From Saxidomus purpurata (lineage: Eukaryota; Mollusca; Bivalvia; Venerida; Veneridae), in the NCBI GenBank assembly GCA_022818135.1, contig JAFMSR010000007.1:30014066-30078065 (forward strand): DNA of 64,000 nt, written 5' to 3'. Positions 50,749-61,902 of the stretch are shown one piece after another; within the stretch, counting starts at the first letter, position 1, and each line of letters starts with the position of its first letter. Below the pieces are notes generated by a model that did not search any database, had not been told where the DNA came from, and saw only the letters and a list, made by a program, of their open reading frames with translations. Made by a program: the position numbers and the translations under genes.

Positions 50749-52140
50749 TTTAGCTCACCTGGCTATGCCAGGGTGAGCTTTTCTGATCGATGATTGTCCG
50801 TCGTCCGTCAACATTTTGATTCAAATGACATCTCCTCTGAAACCTCTAGGCCAATGTTGATAAAACTATGCAGGAATGTTCCTTGCATGAAGCTCTACCA
50901 AAATTGTTCAAAGAATTCCATTCCATGCAGAACTCTGGTTGCTATGGCAACAAATAGGAAAAAACTTTAAAAATCTTCTTCTCTGAAACCACAAGGCCTA
51001 GAGCTTAGATATTTGGCATGTAGCATTGTCTAGTGGACCTCTACCAAGATTGTTCAAATCATGACCCCCGGGTCAAAATTGACCTCTCGCGGGTGGGCAC
51101 TTAGTTTTTGCATAGGCATATATAGGAAAAACTTTAAAAATCTTCTTCTCTGAAACCACAAGGCTTAGAGCTTAGATATTTGGCAGGTAGCATTGTCTAG
51201 TGGACTTCTACCAATATTGTTCAAATTATGACCCCCGGGTCAAAATTGACCCCGCCGGGTGGTCACTTAGTTTTGCATAGGAATATATAGGAAAAAATTT
51301 AAAAAATCTTCTTCTCTGAAACCACAATGCCTAGAGCTTAGATATTTGGCATGTAGCATTGGCTAGTAGACCTCTACCAAGATTGTTCAAATTATGACCC
51401 CCGGGTCAAAATTGACCCCGCCGGGATGGTCACTTAGTTTTGCATAGGAATATATTGGAAAACAATAAAAATATCTTCTCTGAAACCACAAGGCCTAGAG
51501 CTTAGTTATTTGGCATGTAGCATTGGCTAGTGGACCTCTTCCAAGATTGTTCAAATTATTACCGCGGATCAAAATTGACCCCGCACGGGGGGTCACTTAG
51601 TTTTACATAAGCTTATGTAGGAAAAACTTTAAAAATCTTCTTCTCTGAAACCACAAGGCTTAGAGCTTAGATATTTGGCAGGTAGCATTGGCTAGTGGAC
51701 TTCTACCAATATTGTTCAAATTATGACCCTTGGATCAAAATTGACCCCCCCCGGGGGGTCACTTAGTTTTACATAGGCTTAGATAGCAAAAACTTTAAAA
51801 ACTCTTCTTCTTTGAAACCACAAGGCCTAGAGCTTAGATATTTGGCATGTAGCATTGGCTAGTGGACCTCTACCAAGATTGTTCAAATTATGACCCACGG
51901 GTCAAAATTGACCTCGCACCGGGGTCACTTAGTTTTACATAGGCTTATATAGCAAAAACTTTAAAAATCTTTTCTCTGAAACCACAAGGCCTAGAGCTTA
52001 GATATTTGGCATGTAGCATTTCCTAGTAGACCTCTTCAAAGTTTGTTCACATTATGCCCCTGGGGTCAAAATTGACCTTGCCAGGGGGGGGATCATTTGT
52101 TTTACAAAAGCGTATATAGGAAAACTTATTTGGTATATAA
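50749..52140. repeat. 165-bp tandem array with hairpin head
   Basis: The head AGCTCACCTGGC/GCCAGGGTGAGCT (50752-50778) is a hairpin. Downstream, CTCTGAAACCACAAGGCCTA recurs at about 50981, 51148, 51314, 51478, 51643, 51809 and 51974, spacing 164-167 bp. Each unit also has TTCAAATTATGACCC, GGGTCAAAATTGACC and GGTCACTTAGTTTT. The array runs up to about 100 bases before the sequence gap. Confidence 0.85.
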
Positions 52141-52250
52141 CATTATCTAGTGGTCTTCCACCAGGCAAGTAGACTTGTACCAAGGTAAGCGATCTTGGCC
52201 CTCTTGTTTTTCAGATATAACAAAGCTGTTAATCAAAGACCTAAATATTG

Positions 52251-52750
52251 NNNNNNNNNNNNNNNNNNNNNNNNNNNNNNNNNNNNNNNNNNNNNNNNNN
52301 NNNNNNNNNNNNNNNNNNNNNNNNNNNNNNNNNNNNNNNNNNNNNNNNNNNNNNNNNNNNNNNNNNNNNNNNNNNNNNNNNNNNNNNNNNNNNNNNNNNN
52401 NNNNNNNNNNNNNNNNNNNNNNNNNNNNNNNNNNNNNNNNNNNNNNNNNNNNNNNNNNNNNNNNNNNNNNNNNNNNNNNNNNNNNNNNNNNNNNNNNNNN
52501 NNNNNNNNNNNNNNNNNNNNNNNNNNNNNNNNNNNNNNNNNNNNNNNNNNNNNNNNNNNNNNNNNNNNNNNNNNNNNNNNNNNNNNNNNNNNNNNNNNNN
52601 NNNNNNNNNNNNNNNNNNNNNNNNNNNNNNNNNNNNNNNNNNNNNNNNNNNNNNNNNNNNNNNNNNNNNNNNNNNNNNNNNNNNNNNNNNNNNNNNNNNN
52701 NNNNNNNNNNNNNNNNNNNNNNNNNNNNNNNNNNNNNNNNNNNNNNNNNN
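52251..52750. other. Scaffold gap (500 N)
   Basis: Exactly 500 undetermined bases, the usual placeholder length. It probably hides one or more 5' exons of ALKBH4. The tandem array on its left may explain the failed assembly. Confidence 0.95.
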
Positions 52751-53224
52751 ACCTCATGTTTCAATGGTCTTCCTCCATTTAGTAGAGAGCTGTATGCGAG
52801 GATGCAAAAACTGACGATGCTGTCTGATTTCCTTCCTGTAGAACAGTGTCATCTAGAATACACACCAGAACGTGGGTCAGCTATTGATCCACATTTTGAT
52901 GATTTCTGGCTCTGGGGAGAAAGATTGGTGACTTTGAATTTAGAGTCAGACACTTTCTTGTATTTTATTTGTGAGGACATGCCAAATGTAGAAGTGTTGG
53001 TTCCACTAAAGCAGAGGTCACTGTTAGTGGTTTATGGGGAGGCACGGACAGACTGGAAGCATGCTATTCACAGAGAACACATTCACAGCAGACGTATTGC
53101 TGTTACACTAAGGGAATTGTCAGAAGAATTCAGCGCTGACGGCCCGCGATCTACAGAAGGAAAACAATTGCTTGACATTGCTTTAACCTTTTGTGGAACA
53201 GCAGTTGGGTCAGAGCAACTTTGA
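52751..53224 (+). CDS. ALKBH4: ALKBH4 2-oxoglutarate/Fe(II) dioxygenase, C-terminal 157 aa
   Basis: ALKBH4 demethylates protein substrates such as actin (and reportedly DNA/RNA adenines) using Fe(II) and 2-oxoglutarate. The visible part starts at the edge of the gap and ends at TGA 53222-53224. The metal site HxD is in DPHFDDFWLWGERLV (fragment residues H48, D50). The distal His is in DWKHAIHREHI, and the 2-oxoglutarate-binding Arg region is RRIAVTLRELSEEF. Family landmarks GLPPFSRE, FLPVEQC, YTPERGSAIDPH and RSLLVVYGEAR are all present and the reading frame is intact. The 5' exons are not seen: they are in the gap or among the repeats to the left. Orientation is the same as CFAP251. Confidence 0.92.
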   Translation, partial: TSCFNGLPPFSRELYARMQKLTMLSDFLPVEQCHLEYTPERGSAIDPHFDDFWLWGERLVTLNLESDTFLYFICEDMPNVEVLVPLKQRSLLVVYGEARTDWKHAIHREHIHSRRIAVTLRELSEEFSADGPRSTEGKQLLDIALTFCGTAVGSEQL

Positions 53225-53470
53225 TAGTACCTGACTCAAATGTGCTGTGCTTCATCATGTAGTGTAGTATTTTGCTATTTAAAAAGCACAAGTGGAAAGC
53301 AGTCTGTGATAAAATAAGATGTAAAGCCATATGGAAGTGTGACTGTGTAGTTTAATTAACCCAACCAAGACCACAAAAATGGAGATCCTCTATGTCAGAC
53401 AAGAGCTTACTGAGACAGCATGCTGGACTTTCTCAGTACATTGTACTTGCCAATAAAACAAAACGCTCGT
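53225..53470 (+). terminator. ALKBH4 3' UTR with poly(A) signal
   Basis: AATAAA at 53452-53457, about 230 bp after the stop codon, is the first good poly(A) signal. Confidence 0.5.
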
Positions 53471-55216
53471 CTGTAAATAACAAAACAAAACCCTATTGAC
53501 TGTCTCAAGCATAAACTAGAAAAGTGTTATCATCAAAAAAGTCCGAAGTTATCTATGGTAACCTATTGAATTGTTTGATACCCCTAAACACTATTGCTAA
53601 GTTTCAAATAACTCCCATATGTGGTAACTGAAGTATGTGCATGATAGTACCTTCACTACCTTGCATGCAAATTCTTAGTTCAATAAGGGCCATGTGATTG
53701 TAGTAAATTCAGTCAGGAGCCCTCCTTATTCTTCAGATACCGTAGTTGAGCTAAAAATGTGTCACTACAGTTGTAAAAATGTCAGGAATACGTTCGAGAT
53801 TACAGTTTTGGACCAGTCTTAATGAATCAATGTCAGAATGTTTGTATTGATGGTTAAGTTTAATTCTGAATATTTTTGGTCAGATGTCACACATACTTGC
53901 CAATCTTTCGAATTGGAGAGTATCGCTGATTATTCAAAAGGTGCTAACTGACTGATTTGCTTCAGTTAGATATATATATTGTTGGAGTCTTGTTCAGGGT
54001 ACATGAATGTATGTTCGAGTGCTCAGAGGAAAAAATGAGTAAAGATATTGACTTTTTTTTCTGAAATGTATCCTACTGACCTGTCAGACACATATAAAAT
54101 GTAGTTGAATGTTGAAAGGTCACTAGTACATGTAGTAACTAGAGTAAGGGAAAAAGATTTTTTTATAAAGACTTGGTAAAAACATTATCTTGTGAAGAAA
54201 GGCCTTTCTAAATCTGGCCTTTTCTAGAATCTGACATACTTTTTTTGACTTTGTCCTATTGTGAAACTAGAAAAGCTTAGTAATTTTGGACTAGAACATG
54301 TACAAGCTATAAACAACATGATTTTCAGAGTTGAAATACTCATTCAAACTCTTCTTTGATGTCTGGCAAATGCCTATAGATCTAGAACTGCACTAAGTCA
54401 TGATCAGAACAAATACCATGTACAGAATATACAGTATGACCACCCTTTAGAAGTTGAAAAAGTGGTCTCAGTCTCTTAAAGTGACATGCGCATCTTACTG
54501 CATATAGTGTATTTTGGTGACAGTTTTATAAAAGCAATTTTTGGTTGCTGTTCATTTAAATATGTTAAATCAATGATTATGCTGCATTAGTATTTGAAGT
54601 TGGTGCTTTAGATATAAAAAAATCGGACATGTAGAGATTTCGGCAGTGGAAGGGAAGCAACTCCTGCATGCAGTTGTTCTTTTCTTAAATTGACTCTCCC
54701 AGTCAAATAAGAAAATCAATATTTGGAAAGTTATTATTTCATACTGGTAGCGTGAAGAGTTTGGTGTATTGGGTTAAAAGTTATTATTTCCTCTACGCTT
54801 TTGTACACACACCATATTCAGCTGGATTTTTACTTGAAAAAAAATGCGCATAATGTCACTTTAATAAACTTATTTTTTAACTTGCCAAGTTTAGTTTCAA
54901 TAACACTAGTCTCATCACAGGCATTGTCTCATAATACACCCCTACCATATACTAATACCTCAGGTGAGATTTTCTTAATAACTAGCAAAAGATGTTATCT
55001 GATTGTATGACAAGCAGTTGATGCACTTTTTGACTTAGACACACGTTCAATGAATATGCTCTTTTTTTCTTTAATTTTAAACATATTTATAGCTTAACAT
55101 ATGTTAATCGTTTTAATTTAGCAGCCACCTGTTTTTAAGCAGGCAATACTGACATATCTTAAGTGGTCGTCTGCATATTAAATACAAATGTCATATTAAC
55201 CAGTCACCTACATTGT
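53471..55216. other. No gene recognised
   Basis: AT-rich DNA. I looked specifically on the minus strand for the G-patch exon that should follow the GPATCH3 fragment and found nothing resembling it. Confidence 0.5.
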
Positions 55217-55260
55217 ATTATAGCAGGAACGTAGAATATATTCTACGTTCCTGATTATAG
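55217..55260. mobile_element. Mini palindromic insertion, copy 2 (perfect)
   Basis: A perfect 30-bp palindrome at 55224-55253: arm CAGGAACGTAGAATA followed directly by its reverse complement. It is flanked flush on both sides by ATTATAG (55217-55223 and 55254-55260), a perfect 7-bp direct repeat. It shares its arm with the copy at 22626-22660. Confidence 0.65.
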
Positions 55261-55418
55261 GTTTCCATTTGATGCATGCCTTCACCATCCGCTTCAAGCA
55301 TATTTTTTACTGTACAATAATCAATTCATCTTTATTCTAGTGTTCTTTGATTTCTTTTTAAAAGTAAAAGAAACATTTCAGATACTTTTAGAACAATAGA
55401 ATAAAATGAATGTCTTAC

Positions 55419-56318
55419 CAGCAGTAAATCTTTCGGTGGCTTCAGCTCCCTTTCTCCTATGTTTTTCCTGCCTCATCGTGAGGAAATCTCGAGCATCTTT
55501 GTCTCCTGCACCCTCCTCGTAGTAGGCAGTCATATCAACATCCCAGTCATCAGCTGTCTGCTCATCAAAATCTATAAGTAGTATTTGTCAATATCATATG
55601 AAAATAGATACATCTATATAACATATGACATACTATAGCTTGGGTCTTTAAATTTTATTACATCAGAGCTGTATCAAAGATGCTACATCAGTAGGTCATG
55701 ACATAAATTATGATGCAATCAGTTGTTGTAGGAGTTTAACACCCGTTCCAACCATTTTAACAGTAACATTCATTCCTTGGAAGAACCAGTAATATCTGCC
55801 AACTTTCTCACATAAAGAGATGGTCAGTAGCAGGGCTGGAACCCATGACCCTCAATCTATGAGAGGTTACAGTGATTTCAAGTCAACGACTCTAACCACT
55901 TGACCACAGAGGCTGTCACAAAATGATGCAACCACGCTGTATTTCAAGTTGTACTTTCTATTCATAAAATTTTAAGAGCAAAAACGATATTATGATATAT
56001 CTAGAATATTTTCTGGTATAAATAATGACCCATAATGACTAAGAGTCCCTTGATAATGTGTGCAGTAAGTTTTGATGAAAACCAAAATGAAACACAAGGT
56101 TGAAAGTTGAATACTTGTTGTAACTATGATTGACACACTTACCTCCCTCTTGGCCCTGTCAGTACTGTGCATCTGAGTAAAATACAAGACCACTGCCTCC
56201 CTTCTCCCACTTCAACTCAATCTTCTCCTCGTACAGCCGTTCTTTGTTCCTCTCAGCTTGGTTAGAGTGATCGTCATAGTGCCTCGTTTCTCTCCCATTC
56301 CACACATGAATCATTAAC
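55419..56318 (-). pseudogene. GPATCH3: GPATCH3 two-exon fragment with in-frame TGA
   Basis: Two exons on the minus strand, 56318-56143 and 55571-55419, joined in phase by AG/GT sites. The first reads LYEEKIELKWEKGGSGLVFY then SDAQY, stop, QGQEG. The second reads DFDEQTADDWDVDMTAYYEE, GAGDKDARDFLTMRQEKHRR and KGAEATERFTA. This matches the middle of GPATCH3, a nuclear G-patch protein reported to dampen RIG-I-like receptor signalling in vertebrates. The TGA at 56161-56159 sits where the family has Trp (DAQFW). The G-patch exon expected to the left and the N-terminal exons expected to the right were not found. Either a partial pseudogene, or a real gene with a sequence error and its other exons lost to assembly. 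Confidence 0.75.
55731..55915 (-). mobile_element. tRNA-headed SINE inside the GPATCH3 fragment intron
   Basis: Read on the minus strand: CTCTGTGGTCAAGTGGTTAG, B-box-like GGGTTCCAGCC, then GAGAAAGTTGGCAG and TGGTTGGAACGGGTG. Same family as the copies at 35777 and 40441. Confidence 0.65.
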
Positions 56319-56811
56319 CTGAAGGAAGAGAAAAACATGGTAGAAGAAAAGTTGTTTGATACATGGTTTTGTTACCTCTGTGCTTTAAATTTGGTTACTA
56401 ATTTGTATCAAGTTGATTCAACACAACCTTAAATGTTACTGATTCTGGGCACAAGTTAATTAAAACTTACACCCATGACATACCATTTGATGTGTTTCTG
56501 ATTATTTGGGTATATGGGTGCGAGTAAAGACAAAATTTTGTATAAGTAGTTCTTATTTTAAGCAATATGACAATTTACCTACTGATTTGTAAGACCTTAC
56601 TAAAACTTCTTGAGACTCATTTATCACAACAGATGTAACATTGGAAAATATTAAATTCTACAGTATAAGCATAAAGTGTTAGCATTTTTCCAACAGCATC
56701 CAAAATGTATGAAAGAATTATCTGTGATCATGTAATCAGTTGACAACCGATTTTAATAATAATTTAATTCCTTTTTAGCAGCTTTTAGAGTATCTTGGTT
56801 GCCAGACTACA
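56319..56811. other. No gene recognised
   Basis: AT-rich DNA upstream of the GPATCH3 fragment, with no coding frame resembling the missing exons. Confidence 0.4.
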
Positions 56812-56935
56812 TTATTACGTCTTGTGGAAGACTGGAAGAAGACATTGGATGAAATCTATATGTTGGTGCCATTCAGATGAACTTGTCTAAGGCCTTCGAC
56901 TGTCTTCCACATGACCTAAAACTTTTCGAGACGAA
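56812..56935 (+). pseudogene. LINE reverse transcriptase, left piece
   Basis: Broken frames read RLVEDWKKTLDE, then VGAIQMNLSKAFDCLPHDL. The second is the conserved reverse-transcriptase block (family consensus near MDLSKAFDCLPHDLL, which includes a catalytic-region Asp; here MD is MN). Coding similarity stops at about 56935. Confidence 0.65.
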
Positions 56936-57023
56936 AGTTATTTTTGGATATTTATTAACATTAATTACTATGGATATATATCTTTTGTATTACTAAAACG
57001 GACAAAATGACCTTTAAACTTTA

Positions 57024-57290
57024 GTTCGATGCAACAAAGTGTTATGTGGATATGGTAACAGAAGCAGTTACAATGCTGTAGCACTGATATATATGACGTC
57101 AGTGTATCGCATGCGTGTTTCTATTTTATTTGTTCGATGCAATGAAGTGTTATCTGCCGAAGCCAGTAGTTAGTCGCTACAATGTTATAGCACGTATGGA
57201 GTATGACGTCAGTTTCGCGCTTTTGTTATTATTTTGCTGCGGAACAGTCGCCATATTGGAACCGGACTTCCACTAGAATTCGTTCTATCG
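57024..57290 (+). promoter_or_regulatory. Tandem 108-bp promoter-like units with two CRE sites
   Basis: GTTCGATGCAA starts a unit at 57024 and again at 57132. Each unit ends near a perfect palindromic CRE TGACGTCA (57094-57101 and 57204-57211). Farther on come a GCCATATTGG box (YY1-like) and an initiator-like pyrimidine region. It looks like a promoter of a mobile element or unknown gene reading right; no recognised coding region follows. Confidence 0.4.
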
Positions 57291-57889
57291 ATCGTCTTAG
57301 CTGAGTTCTTGTATTTTTATGAATGGCCGAAGAAACTATATTATTGATATATTGATAGCGTTGTGGCTACAGAGTATAGCCTGTTTGTATTAACGATTTT
57401 TGAGCTTTATAATAGCGACCACGATGATGACCTACATTACCAATGCAAAATCAATTAGAGTTGCGTCCCTTGAATGAATCTAATGAATTTTTATGAAGCG
57501 CTAAATCAGCCCAAGAATGGTACCGATTTATTTCGCTTTAGAAATGATTAAAAACGGAATTGCCGGAAAACAGTCTAATTTGAAAATTTAATTAAGACCT
57601 TTATACCTCGGGGAAAACCCGCAAATTATCCGAAAGCCGTAATTTATCAGTACAAAAACAAGTGTCAAAAGTTTGACAACTGTTGATTTTGCGTTAATCG
57701 GTCAATTTCAGGTTTTATTTGAAAGGTTTGAATATAATTTAATGTTTTTACTCATAATTATAAACAAAATCAGCCGGACAATAAAGGAATTCAGTCCGAA
57801 CCAAACATGTTGACATGTACAAAAAAGCCAAAATGGTAGTTACGAAAAATTAAATCCCTGTCAGACTACATAATTTTTAGTCTGCTTTT
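57291..57889. other. No gene recognised
   Basis: AT-rich DNA downstream of the CRE units, with only short frames. Confidence 0.4.
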
Positions 57890-58055
57890 TATGGAATGCC
57901 GGTAGGGACATGCCAATTTGCTTATTTGCCAACTGCTGAATTGCTTATTTGCCAAAGGCTGATTTGCTTATTTGTCAATTTGCTTATTTGCTAATTGCTA
58001 AATTGCTAATTGCTGATTTGCTTATATGCCAAGTTAACACCGTTTTATAATTTTG

Positions 58056-60130
58056 TTATTTATTTGTTATTTATATTTGTGTTGATTACAAGACATTTAA
58101 AACTGAGTTGGAGTTATTCGTCAATTTAGCTGATTCCCCATCAGCGTATCAACAACAACATAATCGCCAAGCATTTAGCTCTATCACACAATCAGGGATC
58201 GTATATACAGGGATATGAAACGCGCTATATAGCAGACGAATTTATCGGTTTTTCTGTGCCGTAGGTAAGACGGCGCTGTCCGATAATTATCGATCCGTTA
58301 GCGTAGATAAAACTACTTGTCTTTCATTACCGACGGTCACTTTTCTCTAATTAATTGGTAAATGGTAATTTGTTTTGTCTTATATGATTATAAAGTATGG
58401 ACCTATGTTTGTATTTAGGTCCGTGATATCGGGAAAAAATAAATGTATTGACGACTTTTTATTGTTCTTGCAAAATTGTAAAAACAAAATGCGACTAGGA
58501 AAACAGAAACAATATATAAAAGAAAAAAGTTAAAGACACGACGGTACATTACTGTCTTATAATATTTTGATAGATCAAATAATGTAGTAGATTCTAATAG
58601 ATCGATTCCAAACAAAGCTAATTAACGAATTGTGTTTTTACAAAACCGAAATCGCTTTTTAGTCTCATTGTCCTTTAATCAGCAAAAAACAACAAACGTA
58701 AAAGGTGCGAAAGTTTTTCACAGCATTTTTGTGTCATTTTATTTGATATTAATTTTTGTAAGAAAATCATAATTAAATATTAAATAATTATCGACATAGT
58801 TTATTTGTACTTGTATTATCTTTTAATCAGAAACAGATAACTGGTAGGTTCAAAGAAAAAAAAAAAGAAATAATTGCAACAAATCGCAATTGCTCAACTC
58901 AAAATAGAACTTTTTCAATAGTTTTCTGTTTTTAAATATTTTATGTTTTTCCACACTGGGCATTCTTTAAAAATAGTCTACGTAGGGTTTGCATAATTCA
59001 TACATGACATATGAAAACTATTCTTCAAAACATGGCTTACGGAAAATATGATTTTATTGACTTTAGTGATTTAGATTTAGAGGATTTACTTGGTGATTTT
59101 ACAAGTAGTGAGATTGAATCAGACGAGGACTGTAAGGATGCAAAACAAAAGGCCAACGGTCATTTTCAAATGTGTTGTAAACAATTTTTAGCCATTGCAA
59201 CGGGTTTGCAAATAGTTCAATATGTGTATCAATGATTCATGAATATATTTTAATTCAACATTTGGACTCAATAACCACATCGGTGCGAAAATTCGCTACT
59301 ATGTAGAACCTGGTTTTGCAAATTTCGCCATTTTGCCGCCATTTTTCAGGGCAAAAGTTAAAATTGGCCCAAATTTACGAACTTCTCCTTCATCACTTAC
59401 CCGCTTTTTAACAAAAGAAATTACTTCGAACACTTAACAAACCCTTTCTCAATGCAACCAAATCCATATTATTCACACAAACACAAAAGAACGACAGAAA
59501 GTCGCTACAAAGTTGGGCTATGTTAGCCGCAGCTCCGCCATTTTCTCATCTTTCTCGTCAAACATTCTTACAGATGATCTGCACTTGAAAGGGTATATAT
59601 TGCAAAAAAATCGATATGACTTCTCACAAATAACTTGTCAGTGGATTAATAATAACTTACCAATTTGTTATGTAGAAATTCAACGTTGATAGATTGATAG
59701 TATTTTAGAGATTTGAAGAAGATATTTTCTGTATTCGCTTACTTAAAATGGCGTCGTTGTGATGATGAAATCTCGCAAAATCTCGGAAAATTTCGTTACG
59801 GCAGAGAATTCGAACTTTTTCGCACCGTTTCACAATCCGTTAATATAATAAATCCTGACACAATTGACAAAAAATCCATCCTACACATGTCTGCAACTAG
59901 CTAATAATTTGTACCGTGCTAAAGTACATTCTTAAACGGTATAATTATGTCTATAACAAATGCAACTATAAAATATATGTTTATTAACACTCGTTCTTTA
60001 AAAAAAAACATTGTAGCCTACAAAACTTTTGAAAACCATAAAATAAGTCCGTTTTTGTTCAGTTTTGATTATTTCTTCCACAGAAATAAATATTTTTCCA
60101 AGTTTTTGAAATTGCGTTTGAAAAATTAAT
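58056..60130. other. Unique-looking interior, no gene recognised
   Basis: A 74-codon frame at 59011-59235 (+) has an acidic centre (FIDFSDLDLEDLLGDF, SSEIESDEDC) but matches nothing I know. Several ATGGCG/ATGGCGGC starts on both strands (59340-59760) lead only to short frames. Confidence 0.4.
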
Positions 60131-60132
60131 AT

Positions 60133-60215
60133 TGGCGCGAGGGTGTGATTCGAACCTGAAATGCGTGTCTCTCGCACTCGACAGGTATGGCTAAGTGCTA
60201 TACTTACGATCTTCT
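60133..60215 (-). mobile_element. tRNA-like SINE head or fragment
   Basis: Read on the minus strand: TTAGCCATACCTGTCGAGTG, then a B-box-like AGGTTCGAATCAC. It lacks a full cloverleaf. Confidence 0.4.
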
Positions 60216-60544
60216 TATGTCATGTCTATGATAAAGAGCAGCAGATATTTCTTTTATTCTAAATCCGTGATAGAAATAGTGCTTGATTAAATCATCATCT
60301 GTAAAATATGTTAAGAAACATAACACATTAAAAGATGCATAAATTTGATATGCAGCCAATAACCATTGTTATGCTGTTCAAGGTAAGTAGACACTTGTTT
60401 AGGGACAGTTAATAATAAAATAAGAATAATATATTTATACAATACTGTCAAACCTATGAGCAAAAACCACAAACGGGAAAGAGACAAAAATGACCTTTGT
60501 CCACATGTGACCTATGTTAGGTTAACTGTTTACATTTCATTAGT

Positions 60545-60706
60545 ACAAGTGTAACAGGCTGAAAATACTTCAGCCCTGACAGAGAATCGAACCCGGGACC
60601 TCTCACACCTAAGGCGGACACTCTACCACGTGGCTATAAAAGCTAGCTTAATAGCAAGGAAGTATAAGTGCACCCTTTATACTTTATCTTACTACATACA
60701 CCCCTT
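60545..60706 (-). mobile_element. tRNA-headed SINE, copy A
   Basis: Read on the minus strand: TTTATAGCCACGTGGTAGAG, TGTCCGCCTTAGGTGTGAG, B-box GGTTCGATTC, then CAGGGCTGAAGTATTTTCAG. About 134 bp are nearly identical to copy B at 61903, including the segment on the far side of the head (TAGCTTAATAGCAAGGAAG, CACCCTTTATACTTTATC). Confidence 0.65.
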
Positions 60707-60940
60707 CCATTTTAGAATTTGTCCTCAAATTCCAGGAGTTTGAACCTCTGTGGGACGTTCCAAGGTGTCTTATTCATATCTACTCGTGAGTTATTTATGT
60801 TGGGCGCCAAATGTAACAGGCTGAAACTAGAGCTATCACTAAATATGATTAATACCACCAAAAGACTTGCTTTATAAACTGAGAAAGTACGTAGTAACAG
60901 AATACCTTGCAAATAAACTAAAAAGAGATATTTTTCTTGG

Positions 60941-61860
60941 CAATAACTTTGTAATTTGTCAAGATAGAGTTATGGTTCTTGTACACTGCACTTCCTCTCA
61001 ATATGCTTGACCATTGTATGAAATTGTATTGAATTCCAACCAATAGTTTTCGAATAATGCTCCAGACAAGTAAAAGTAACAAAGGGCAATAACTCTGAAT
61101 TGAGTCAAGATAGAGTTATTGTTCTTTCGCACTGCACTTCCTGTCATTGTGCTTGACCATTGTATGAAGTTGTATTGAATTCCAACCAGAAGTTTTCGAA
61201 TTATGCTCTGGACAAGGAAAAGTAACAAAGGGCAATAACTCTAAAATGAGTCAAGATAGAGTTATGGTTCCTGTGCACTGCACTTCCTCTCAATGTACTT
61301 GACCATTGTATGAGGTTGTATTCAATTCCAATCAGTAGTTTTCAAGTAATGCTCCGGACAAGAAAAAGTAACAAAGGGCCATAACTCTGTAAATACTCTA
61401 GATAGAGTTATGGTTCTTGTACACTGCGCTTCCTCTCATTGTGCTTCATCATTATATGAAATTGTATTGAATTCCAACCAGTAGTTTTCAAGTTATGCTC
61501 CGGACAAGGAAAAGTAACAAAGGGCAATAACTCTGTAATTAGTCAAGATGGAGTTATGGTTCTTGTGCACTGCACTTCCTCTTAATGTGCTTGACCATTG
61601 TATGAAGTTGTATTGAATTCCAACCAGTAATTTTCAAGTTATACTCCGGACAAGGAAAAGTAACAAAGGGCAATAACTCTGTAATTATTCAAGATGGAGT
61701 TATGGTTCTTGTGCACTGCACTTCCTCTCAATGTGCTTGACCATTGTATGAAGTTGTATTGAATTCCAATGAGTAGTTTTCAAGTTATGCTCCGGACAAG
61801 GAAAATGCAACCGACCGCCCGACCGACCGCCCGACCGACCAACCGACCGACCAACCACCG
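60941..61860. repeat. 146-bp tandem satellite, six copies, ending in (CCGA)n
   Basis: GAGTTATGGTTCTTG-type words occur at 60967, 61113, 61259, 61405, 61551 and 61697, a spacing of exactly 146 bp each time. Each unit also has AAGGGCAATAACTCTG, CACTGCACTTCCTCTC, TGTATTGAATTCCAACCAG and CTCCGGACAAGGAAAAG. The array ends in GACCGACCGCCC-type repeats (61810-61857) and then GGGTGACTCCTATATACCCC. Confidence 0.9.
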
Positions 61861-61902
61861 GGTGACTCCTATATACCCCTCTAAACTTCGTTTTGGGGGT
61901 AT

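Noticed and set aside
52147..53224. Long open frames running through the N gap on both strands (up to 349 codons)
   Set aside because: The openness comes from undetermined bases. Only 52751-53224 has real coding content (ALKBH4); the part left of the gap does not resemble ALKBH4.
59011..59235. 74-codon acidic protein
   Set aside because: No family match, no promoter or splice evidence, and AT-rich surroundings; kept only as a remark.
60584..60640. tRNA gene on the minus strand
   Set aside because: Has A- and B-box-like words but no complete cloverleaf, and a near-identical copy with the same flanking body exists at 61903, so it is a SINE.
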